A stretch of 29,550 nt of DNA from DATLGD01 sp035540755 (GTDB lineage Bacteria; Actinomycetota; Actinomycetes; Mycobacteriales; SCTD01): positions 1 to 29,550 of the forward strand of contig DATLGD010000228.1 in assembly GCA_035540755.1 (NCBI GenBank), given 5' to 3'. Below, piece by piece: positions 14,637-21,470 of the stretch; within the stretch, counting starts at the first letter, position 1; each line of letters opens with the position of its first letter. The position numbers were made by a program, and so were the translations under genes. The notes under the pieces were generated by a model. It saw only the letters and a program-made list of their open reading frames with translations. It did no database searches and had not been told where the DNA came from.

Positions 14637-17600
14637 CTGCGCCCCGTGGCGAGAGCTCCACCGGGCGCCTCGTGCGACTCGGCTTCGCGGAGCCGCGCGA
14701 CGTGGCCGAGGCGCTGACCTCCCTCGGCCTGTGGCGCGCCGGCGAGCCGGTCGACGACGTCGCCGCTGCGGTGGTGACGGACCTGGCCGACACGGCCGAT
14801 CCCGACGCCGCCGTCGCCGGCCTGGCGAAGGTCGTCGCGCAGCTGGACGACGACGCCGAGCTGCTCGACGCCCTGCGCGCCTCCAGCGGTCTGCGCCGGC
14901 GGATGTTCGCGGTGCTCGGCGCGAGCACCGCTCTCGCCGACCACCTGGCGCTGCACCCGGACCAGTGGCGCGTGCTGCTCGACGACGACATCGTCGCGTC
15001 GCGGCCCACGCTGCTCGGCCTGCACCGCACCCTTCTGGTCGCGGTGGGCGCCGACCCCGACGAGCCGCTGCCGTGGGGCTCCGGCGGCGCCCGCGCGAGC
15101 GGCAGCGGCCCCGAGGTGCTCGCCTCGCTGCGCGCCGCCTATCGCATGTGCCTGCTGCGCCTGGCCGCCCGCGACCTCACCGGTGCGCTCGGCATGGAGG
15201 ACATCGCGGCCGAGCTCGCCGACCTGGCGGCCGCGATGCTGTCCGCCGGTCTCGCCGTCGCCCTCAGCGATCTGCCGGCGTCCGCCGAGCCGTGCCGGCT
15301 GGCCGTCGTCGGCATGGGCAAGGCCGGTGGCCGCGAGCTGAACTACGTCAGCGACGTCGACGTCGTCTTCGTCGCGGAGCCGGTCGGTGACGGCGAGGGC
15401 CACGAGGCGCTGCGCACCGCGACGACGCTCGCCGCCGGCCTGATGCGCGTCTGCGGCGAGGTCGCCTGGCCGGTCGACGCCGCCCTGCGCCCGGAGGGCA
15501 AGGCGGGCCCGCTGGTGCGCACCCTGTCCAGCCATGCTGCCTACTACGAGCGGTGGGCGCAGACCTGGGAGTTCCAGGCGCTGCTCAAGGCGCGGCCCTT
15601 GGCCGGCGACCTCGAGCTCGGCGAGCGCTACCGCGCGCGGATCTCCCCGCTGGTCTGGACCGCTGCCGGGCGTCCCGACTTCGTCGGGGACGTGCAGGCG
15701 ATGCGCCGCCGGGTCGAGTCGACGCTGCCGGACGACAGGGCCGTTCGCGAGGTCAAGCTCGGGCCGGGGGGCCTGCGCGACGTGGAGTTCGCCGTGCAGC
15801 TCCTGCAGCTGGTGCACGGGCGCACCGACGAGTCGGTGCGCAGCGGCAACACCCAGGAGGCGCTGCAGGCGCTGGCCGACGGCGGCTACGTCGGCCGGGA
15901 GGACGCGCGGCACCTGACCGAGGCCTACCGCTGGCTCCGCACCGTCGAGCACCGGCTGCAGCTGCACAAGCTGCGTCGCACCCACCTCCTGCCCGCCCCC
16001 GACGACGAGGCGGCACTGCGCCGGCTGGCCCGATCGCTCGGTCACCGCAAGGACGTGCTGCCGGCGCTGGCGCGCGAGCGCGCCGGCTACGCCCGCGAGG
16101 TGCGGCGGCTGCACGAGAAGCTCTTCTACCGGCCGCTGCTCACCGCGGTGGCCGCGCTGCCCACCTCGGAGGCACGCCTCACCCCGGCGGCCGCGAAGGA
16201 GCGCCTGGAGGCGCTCGGCTTCGCAGCCCCCGCCGTGGCGCTCAAGCACCTGCAGGCGCTCACCGAGGGGGTGTCGCGCCGGGCCGCCATCCAGCGGACG
16301 CTGCTGCCCGCGATGCTCGGCTGGTTCGCCGACGCCCACGACCCGGACGCCGGGCTGCTGTCGTTCCGCAAGGTGTCCGAGGAGCTGGGCAGCACCCCCT
16401 GGTACCTGCGCCTGCTGCGGGACGAGGGCGAGGCCGCGGAGCGCCTCGCCCGGCTGCTCGCCGGGTCACGGTTCGTCGCCGACCTGCTCGGCCGGGCACC
16501 GGAGGGCGTGCGGCTGCTCGCCGCCGACGAGGAGCTGCGGCCGCGCAGCCGCGAGCAGCTGGTCACCGCGTTCCTCGCCGCCGTCCGCCGGCGCGAGGAC
16601 TGGGAAGCCGCGGTCGTGGCGGCGCGCGGGCTGCGCCGCCAGGAGCTGCTGCGGATCGCCTGTGCCGACCTGCTCGGCCTGGCCGATCGCCCCGCCGTCG
16701 GCTGCGCGCTGTCCGACGTCGCCGCCGCCGTCGTCGCCGCGGCCCTGGCCACGGCGACCCGCAAGGTGGAGACCGAGCGCCGGGCGCCGCTGCCGGCCCG
16801 GGTGGCGGTCGTGGCGATGGGCCGGCTCGGTGGTGGCGAGCAGGGCTACGGCAGCGACGCCGACGTGCTGTTCGTGCACGACCCGCTGCCGGGGGTGCCG
16901 GAGGGCGAGGCCGCCCAGGCCGCCCAGAGCGTGGCGCACGAGGTCCGGCGGCTGCTGTCGCTGCCCGCGCCGGACCCGCCCCTGCTCGTCGACGCCGACC
17001 TCCGCCCGGAGGGCAAGCAGGGGCCGCTCAGCCGCAGCCTGGCCTCCTACCGCGCGTACTACGCGCGCTGGTCGCTCGTGTGGGAGGCCCAGGCGCTGCT
17101 GCGCGCCGCGCCGCTGGCTGGTGACCCGGAGCTCACCAGCGGGTTCCTCGACCTCGTCGCGCCGGTCCGCTGGCCCGAAACAGGCCTGGACGCGGAGCAG
17201 GTGCGCGAGATCCGTCGCATCAAGGCCCGGGTCGAGACCGAACGGCTGCCTCGGGGCGCGGACCCCAAGCTGGCGCTCAAGCTCGGGCCGGGGGGCCTGG
17301 CCGACGTGGAGTGGACCGTGCAGCTGCTCCAGCTGCAGCACGCCGGGCGGCTGCCCGAGCTCCGCACGACCTCGACGACTGAGGCGCTGGCGGCGGCGTC
17401 GGCGGCCGGTCTGCTCGACGAGGACGACGCCGACGTGCTCGGTGCCGCCTGGACCCTGGCCGCACGCGCCCGCGACGCCCTCGTCCTGGTGCGCGGCAAG
17501 GGAGCCGAGTCGCTGCCGTCCGGCGGGCGGGAGCTCGACGGCACGGCACGGGCGCTCGGCTACCCTGCCGGGACCCAGGGCCAGTTCCTGGACGACTACC

Positions 17601-17653
17601 GGCGGGCCACCCGCCGTGCTCGGGCCGTGGTCGAGAGGGTCTTCTACTCGTGA
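14633..17653 (+). CDS. glnE: Bifunctional glutamine synthetase adenylyltransferase/deadenylase
   Basis: Controls glutamine synthetase I by adding AMP to, or phosphorolytically removing it from, its regulatory tyrosine, in response to nitrogen status via PII. The 1006-residue protein has the expected two nucleotidyltransferase domains. The N-terminal deadenylase motif is GMGKAGGRELNYVSDVDVVF (about 227-246) and the C-terminal adenylylase motif is AMGRLGGGEQGYGSDADVLF (about 728-747), each followed by its helical domain (KLGPGGLRDVEF and KLGPGGLADVEW). Length is normal and both Asp-x-Asp pairs are intact. The target with a Tyr must be a GS encoded elsewhere, since the GlnA in this operon lacks the tyrosine. 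Start and stop both lie in 4-bp overlaps with neighbours. Confidence 0.96.
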   Translation: MTAPRGESSTGRLVRLGFAEPRDVAEALTSLGLWRAGEPVDDVAAAVVTDLADTADPDAAVAGLAKVVAQLDDDAELLDALRASSGLRRRMFAVLGASTALADHLALHPDQWRVLLDDDIVASRPTLLGLHRTLLVAVGADPDEPLPWGSGGARASGSGPEVLASLRAAYRMCLLRLAARDLTGALGMEDIAAELADLAAAMLSAGLAVALSDLPASAEPCRLAVVGMGKAGGRELNYVSDVDVVFVAEPVGDGEGHEALRTATTLAAGLMRVCGEVAWPVDAALRPEGKAGPLVRTLSSHAAYYERWAQTWEFQALLKARPLAGDLELGERYRARISPLVWTAAGRPDFVGDVQAMRRRVESTLPDDRAVREVKLGPGGLRDVEFAVQLLQLVHGRTDESVRSGNTQEALQALADGGYVGREDARHLTEAYRWLRTVEHRLQLHKLRRTHLLPAPDDEAALRRLARSLGHRKDVLPALARERAGYAREVRRLHEKLFYRPLLTAVAALPTSEARLTPAAAKERLEALGFAAPAVALKHLQALTEGVSRRAAIQRTLLPAMLGWFADAHDPDAGLLSFRKVSEELGSTPWYLRLLRDEGEAAERLARLLAGSRFVADLLGRAPEGVRLLAADEELRPRSREQLVTAFLAAVRRREDWEAAVVAARGLRRQELLRIACADLLGLADRPAVGCALSDVAAAVVAAALATATRKVETERRAPLPARVAVVAMGRLGGGEQGYGSDADVLFVHDPLPGVPEGEAAQAAQSVAHEVRRLLSLPAPDPPLLVDADLRPEGKQGPLSRSLASYRAYYARWSLVWEAQALLRAAPLAGDPELTSGFLDLVAPVRWPETGLDAEQVREIRRIKARVETERLPRGADPKLALKLGPGGLADVEWTVQLLQLQHAGRLPELRTTSTTEALAAASAAGLLDEDDADVLGAAWTLAARARDALVLVRGKGAESLPSGGRELDGTARALGYPAGTQGQFLDDYRRATRRARAVVERVFYS

Positions 17654-18879
17654 GCGTTCGTACCGTCGCAGCGGCCGACACCAGCTTCCTGCTGCGCGAG
17701 CAGGGAGCCGGCGACGGCGTCCCCGTGCTGCTCCTGCACGGCGTCCCGGAGACCTCCAGCTGCTGGAAGCGCCTGCTGCCGCTGCTGGCCGACGGCCGGC
17801 GCGTGCTGGCGCCCGACCTCCCTGGCCTCGGCGGCTCCAGCTACAGCGGTCCCTACGACGTGCCCTCGCTCGTCGCGCAGCTCGCTGCGCTGGTGGAGTC
17901 GGAGGGCGGCGGTCCCGTGGACGTCGTCGGGCACGACTGGGGCGGCTCGCTCGCGCTCGGGCTCGCCGGCGCCCGTCCGGACCTGGTGCGGCGGCTCGCC
18001 GTCGCCAACGCGCCTTACCGGCACGTCCCGCTGCTGCGCGCCGCGCACATCCCGTTCTTCGCCCTCCCGCTGGCGCCGGAGGCCCTGTTCCGGCTCGGCG
18101 GTCGCCGGGTCGTGCGCCTGATGCTCGGGCTCGGCTGGCGCTCGCAGACCCCGCTGGACCCGGACGTGCAGGCCGAGTACGAGGCGGCCTACACCCGGCC
18201 GGCCGCCGTGCGCGCGATGCTCGGCTACTACCGCGAGGCCGCCCGTCCGCGCCTGGCGGCCGCGGTGCGCCGCGAGCGGCCCGCCGGGCCGCCGCGGGTG
18301 CGGGCCGAGCGCATGCTCGTGCTGTGGGGGGCGCGCGACCCGGTGCTGCCGATCTCCACCGGCGAGACGGTCGTGAGAGACCTCGGCCCCGAGTGCGTCA
18401 TGGTCACCGTCCCGGGGGCCGGGCACTTCGTCGTCGAGGAGGCGCCGGACGTCGTCGCCGACGTCCTTGTCGACTTCCTCGCCGAACAGGCTGCGTCCAC
18501 CTCCGCCGCGCCGCCGGAGGGACCGGAGCGGCACCGCGTCGCGGCGGCCGAGCCGATTCAGGCCGACGCGGGCGACCTGCCGTCGGTCGCCGGCGTCCCG
18601 GTCGGCGGAACGCCGCAGGAGCAGGCCGCGTCGGCCGGCGGCGACGCGCCGACGCAGGCAGCGGCCACGAAGGCCCGGGCGAAAGCGGTTGGGTCGAAGG
18701 CGGCCGCGAAGAAGGCGGCAGGCGCGAAGGCTGCGGGGACGAAGGCGGCCGGCACCAAGGCGGCGGGGGCGAAGGCCGCAGCGACGAAGGCCGCGAACAA
18801 GCCCTCCGCCCGCCCGTCCGCCGGGAGGGGCGCCGCTGCACGCACGCCTCCGTCCGACCCGACCGCCGGCCCGCGCTGA
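17650..18879 (+). CDS. Alpha/beta hydrolase with a histone H1-like lysine/alanine-rich C-terminal tail
   Basis: Residues 1-280 form a complete alpha/beta hydrolase of the epoxide hydrolase/haloalkane dehalogenase type. The oxyanion motif is LHGVPETSSCW (29-39), the nucleophile D96 is in GHDWGG, the acid is probably D230 in GARDPVLP, and H259 is in GAGHFV. The cap has a GYY segment (192-194), as in epoxide hydrolases. Residues 281-409 are a low-complexity extension. About 281-340 is Ala/Pro/Glu-rich, and 341-384 carries repeated KAAG/KAAA units reminiscent of histone H1, HupB and Hc1 tails, giving a strongly basic arm that could bind DNA, RNA or anionic polymers. The GTG start overlaps glnE's stop. 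The enzyme class is well supported; the tail's role is inference. Confidence 0.85.
   Translation: MSVRTVAAADTSFLLREQGAGDGVPVLLLHGVPETSSCWKRLLPLLADGRRVLAPDLPGLGGSSYSGPYDVPSLVAQLAALVESEGGGPVDVVGHDWGGSLALGLAGARPDLVRRLAVANAPYRHVPLLRAAHIPFFALPLAPEALFRLGGRRVVRLMLGLGWRSQTPLDPDVQAEYEAAYTRPAAVRAMLGYYREAARPRLAAAVRRERPAGPPRVRAERMLVLWGARDPVLPISTGETVVRDLGPECVMVTVPGAGHFVVEEAPDVVADVLVDFLAEQAASTSAAPPEGPERHRVAAAEPIQADAGDLPSVAGVPVGGTPQEQAASAGGDAPTQAAATKARAKAVGSKAAAKKAAGAKAAGTKAAGTKAAGAKAAATKAANKPSARPSAGRGAAARTPPSDPTAGPR
18667..18801 (+). repeat. In-frame repeat coding for the KAA(G/A) tail
   Basis: Imperfect 12-15-bp direct repeats built around aag-gcg/gcc-gc encode the Lys-Ala-Ala-Gly/Thr/Ala units at residues 340-384 of the hydrolase. 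The frame is kept throughout, and the other two frames give low-complexity Gly/Glu/Arg strings with no domain. Such repeats tend to vary in copy number between relatives. Confidence 0.75.
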
Positions 18880-20390
18880 CCACCACCGAGGCGCCCGCGC
18901 GCATCGGGCTGAGCCGTCCAGAGCTCGCGGCCGGCGGGCTCGCGCTCGTCCTCGCCCTGCTGCACCTCCTGCTCGCCTGGCCGAGCGGCACCGACCTCGC
19001 CGCGCAGCAGGCCCGCGCGTCCTTCGCCGCCGACTTCCCGTTCGTCCCGGTGGACCTGTCCTGGTACGGCGGCGTCCACCCGTACGGCTACAGCCTGCTC
19101 GCGCCCTGGCTGATGGCGGGCATCGGCGTGCGGACCGCCGGCGTCGTGGCCGCGGTGGGCTGCGCCGTGCTGTTCGCCCGGCTCCTGCGCGACACGGCCC
19201 GGCCACTGGCCGGCGCCCTGCTGGGGGCGGTCTTCGCCGTCGCCAACACCGTCTCGGGCCGCACCACCTTCGGGCTGGGCGCACTCGCCGCGCTCGCCGC
19301 ACTGGTGCTGCTGCCGAAGCGCGTGCCGGCGGGCGTCGCGGCGGTCGTGTCCGGGCTGCTCAGCCCGGTGGCGGCGGCCTTCCTCGGGCTGGCCGCCGCC
19401 GTGCTCGTGCTGCAGCGGCGTCCGGGCGGCTGGACGCTCGGCCTCGGGGCGAGCATCCCCGTCGTCGTGCTGGCGGTGCTGTTCCCGAGCGGTGGTGTCC
19501 AGCCGTACGAGATGACGAGTGCGCCCTACGCGGTCCTCGCCGGGCTCGTGCTCGCGGCGCTCACCCGTTCCGACCCGCTGCGGCTCGGCGCGCTGCTGTA
19601 CGCCGGGGCCGCGGCGGTGCTGCTGCTGGTGTCCGACCCCTTCGGCAGCAACATCCTGCGCCTCGGCCTGCTCGTCGCGGCGCCGCTGGTGCTCGCCACG
19701 GCCACCGAGCACAAGCGCATCGTGGTGCCGGTCGTGGCCGTCCTCGCCCTGTGGCAGGCGCAGCCGCCGCTGGCCGACCTGTCCGCCTCCGACCCGCCGC
19801 AGTTCGACACGCTCAACGCGGCCCTCGTGCGGCTCGGGGCCCAGCGGGTCGAGGTGGTGCCGCTGCGCGACCACGGGGAGGCGGCGCACGTCGCGCCGGT
19901 GGTGCCGCTCGCGCGTGGGTGGTCGCGTCAGGAGGACACCGTGCGCAACCCGCTGTTCTACGACGGCGGGCTGTCGGCCGAGCGCTACGAGCAGTGGCTC
20001 CTCGACGAGGGCGTCGACTACGTCGCGCTCGCGCCGTCGGCACGGGTGGACGGGGGCGGGCGCGCGCAGCGGGCGCTGCTGCTCGTGGGCAGCGTCCCGG
20101 GGTTGCGGCTGCGCTACTCGGACGACGACTGGCTGGTCTGGCGCTTCGAGCCGGCCAGACCGCTGGCCTCCTACCCGGCACGGGTCCTCGACACCGACCG
20201 CACGACGGTGACGATGCGGAGCGAGGAGGCCGGCGAGACACCGCTGAAGGTCGCCTGGTCCCGCTGGCTGACCGTCACGGGACCTGCCTGCATCGAGCGG
20301 GACGGGGACAGGACCCGGCTGCGGCTGTCCGGCCCGGGCGAGGTCGTCGTCAGCAGCACGCTGTCCGTCCGCCCGCTCGGGCACTGCTGA
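18876..20390 (+). CDS. Polytopic membrane protein (GT-C-like), predicted CTG start
   Basis: A protein of about 504 residues with about ten hydrophobic segments in the first 310 residues and a soluble C-terminal part of about 190 residues. An N-terminal loop after TM1 reads FPFVPVDLSWYGGVHPYGYS, followed by a TM; this layout recalls GT-C glycosyltransferase/mannosyltransferase-like proteins, but I cannot confirm a catalytic Asp/Glu motif. No ATG, GTG or TTG occurs in this frame between 18,700 and 19,050, and the first one (GTG 19050) would delete TM1. The CTG at 18876 overlaps the hydrolase stop as CTGA, copying the GTGA spacing of the four preceding gene junctions, so I take it as the start. 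Function unknown. Confidence 0.75.
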   Translation: MTTTEAPARIGLSRPELAAGGLALVLALLHLLLAWPSGTDLAAQQARASFAADFPFVPVDLSWYGGVHPYGYSLLAPWLMAGIGVRTAGVVAAVGCAVLFARLLRDTARPLAGALLGAVFAVANTVSGRTTFGLGALAALAALVLLPKRVPAGVAAVVSGLLSPVAAAFLGLAAAVLVLQRRPGGWTLGLGASIPVVVLAVLFPSGGVQPYEMTSAPYAVLAGLVLAALTRSDPLRLGALLYAGAAAVLLLVSDPFGSNILRLGLLVAAPLVLATATEHKRIVVPVVAVLALWQAQPPLADLSASDPPQFDTLNAALVRLGAQRVEVVPLRDHGEAAHVAPVVPLARGWSRQEDTVRNPLFYDGGLSAERYEQWLLDEGVDYVALAPSARVDGGGRAQRALLLVGSVPGLRLRYSDDDWLVWRFEPARPLASYPARVLDTDRTTVTMRSEEAGETPLKVAWSRWLTVTGPACIERDGDRTRLRLSGPGEVVVSSTLSVRPLGHC

Positions 20391-20394
20391 CGCC

Positions 20395-20784
20395 GTGACC
20401 GGAACCGGCGTCCGCCTGCTCGTCGACGCCGCCAACGTGGTGGGGTCCCGGCCTGACGGCTGGTGGCGTGACCGGGCCGGGGCGGCCGCCAGGCTGCTGG
20501 CCCGGCTCGAGCACCTGCCGGGACGCGCCCTCGGCGACGTCGTCGTCGACCGGGTGGTGCTGGTGCTCGAAGGGGCTGCCCGGGCCGGTGCGGCGGAGCG
20601 CCCCGGCCCGGTGCAGGTGCGGCACGCCAGGGGCGCCGGAGACGACCTGCTCGTCGAGCTGTGCGGTCCGGACACGGTGCTGGTGACGGCGGACCGGGCG
20701 CTCGCCGCGCGGGCCCGACGGCGGGGCACCGCGGTGGTCGGACCGTCCCGGCTGCTGGCCGCGCTGGACGCCGATCGCGGATGA
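20395..20784 (+). CDS. Small NYN/PIN-like domain protein (putative ribonuclease)
   Basis: A 129-residue protein beginning VRLLVDAANVVGSRPDGWWRDR. The early Asp-x-x-Asn (D11, N14), the acidic pair D83/D84 in GAGDDLLVEL and D100 in LVTADRAL lie where PIN-like and NYN domains keep their metal-binding acidic residues. Homologues in actinobacteria are often labelled NTP pyrophosphohydrolase or hypothetical; I prefer a NYN/PIN-like fold, with nuclease activity as inference. No antitoxin-like gene precedes it. The GTG start lies 4 bp after the membrane-protein stop, so it is probably the last gene of the glnA2 operon. Confidence 0.7.
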   Translation: MTGTGVRLLVDAANVVGSRPDGWWRDRAGAAARLLARLEHLPGRALGDVVVDRVVLVLEGAARAGAAERPGPVQVRHARGAGDDLLVELCGPDTVLVTADRALAARARRRGTAVVGPSRLLAALDADRG

Positions 20785-20855
20785 CGGCACGCACCGTCGT
20801 CATTCTCACTCGATCTTGTGTGGCACCGATGCCGTCCGCCCGCTAGAAAGGAGGC

Positions 20856-21164
20856 ATGAAGGAGCCTTCGACCGCCGATGTCCGCGCCTGGGCGCGCAAC
20901 CGGGGCGTGCCGGTCGGTGACCGGGGGCGCCTCTCGCCTGATCTCGTCGCCGCCTACGTCGCCGAGAAGGGCGGTGCGTCCGCGAGCCGCCCGCCGGCGC
21001 CGCGGCGCGGCGGCGGGCCCCGCCGTGGCACGGCTCGGGCCGAGGACGCCGGCGTGCCGGACGCGCCGACCCTGAACGTGCCGGCCAGGACCGTGCACGC
21101 GAAGACGCCGTGGGACTGGCCCCGGCTCGAACGGAGCGGCACCGCCCCGCGCCGCCGCGGCTGA
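20856..21164 (+). CDS. Stand-alone Lsr2-type DNA-binding domain protein
   Basis: A 102-residue basic protein. Residues 6-38 (VRAWARNRGVPVGDRGRLSPDLVAAY) match the C-terminal DNA-binding domain of the nucleoid protein Lsr2 (VREWAR..G..VS.RGRIP..V..AY), including the RGR clasp (R23-G24-R25) that inserts in the AT minor groove. The N-terminal dimerisation domain of true Lsr2 (about 60 residues) is missing. Instead there is a long Arg/Pro/Gly-rich tail and a C-terminal TPWDWPRLERSG segment that I do not recognise. The ATG is preceded by AAAGGAGG at a spacing of only 1 nt, unusually short. A nucleoid-associated or silencing role is inferred from the domain alone; without the dimerisation part it may act as a monomer or modulator. 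Confidence 0.75.
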   Translation: MKEPSTADVRAWARNRGVPVGDRGRLSPDLVAAYVAEKGGASASRPPAPRRGGGPRRGTARAEDAGVPDAPTLNVPARTVHAKTPWDWPRLERSGTAPRRRG

Positions 21165-21179
21165 CGCGGCAGACGCACG

Positions 21180-21199
21180 CCGCGGGTTGCGCGCCGCGG
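21180..21199 (+). terminator. Possible GC hairpin downstream of the Lsr2-type gene
   Basis: Two copies of the self-complementary CCGCGG separated by 8 nt can form a 6-bp stem starting 15 nt after the stop codon. There is no U-tract, so this is at best a weak actinobacterial-type terminator. Such GC palindromes are frequent by chance at this base composition. Confidence 0.2.
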
Positions 21200-21288
21200 A
21201 GGCCACGTCCGTCGACGCCTGGTGACTGCACCCCGGCTCCAGCCGGCGCAGCGGGTGAGGTCGGGCGGTTCCGGGTACCGAACCGGAC

Positions 21289-21453
21289 ATGGCCGTCGCC
21301 GTCACCCTCCTCGCCGTCCTGGTGCTGGCTGCGCAGGCGCTGCTCGTCGTGCTGCTGCCGTGGGTGCTCGCCCGGCACGAGGCCGAGGTGCGTCACGAGC
21401 GCCGGTCGCGGGCCTCGCGGCGCCGTGCCGGGCACTGGCTCATCGAGGCCTGA
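21289..21453 (+). CDS. Small single-pass membrane protein, 54 residues
   Basis: An ATG-initiated reading frame of 54 codons. Residues 4-28 are one hydrophobic segment (VTLLAVLVLAAQALLVVLL). It is followed by a very basic tail (RHERRSRASRRR), giving a clear inside-positive signal-anchor pattern with the tail in the cytosol. There is no Shine-Dalgarno; TACCGA lies 7 nt before the ATG, a partial match to a leaderless -10. No homologous family comes to mind. It ends 17 bp before the convergent SNF2 gene. I call it on topology and on its tight fit into an otherwise empty gap, not on homology. Confidence 0.5.
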   Translation: MAVAVTLLAVLVLAAQALLVVLLPWVLARHEAEVRHERRSRASRRRAGHWLIEA

Positions 21454-21470
21454 GCGCTCGCGGCGACGGA

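Noticed and set aside
18667..18801. KAA repeat as a frameshift artefact
   Set aside because: The frame runs uninterrupted from the hydrolase domain to a stop placed in the standard 4-bp overlap.
20395..20784. NYN/PIN-like gene as toxin of a toxin-antitoxin pair
   Set aside because: No small antitoxin-like gene precedes or follows it; it sits at the end of a metabolic operon.
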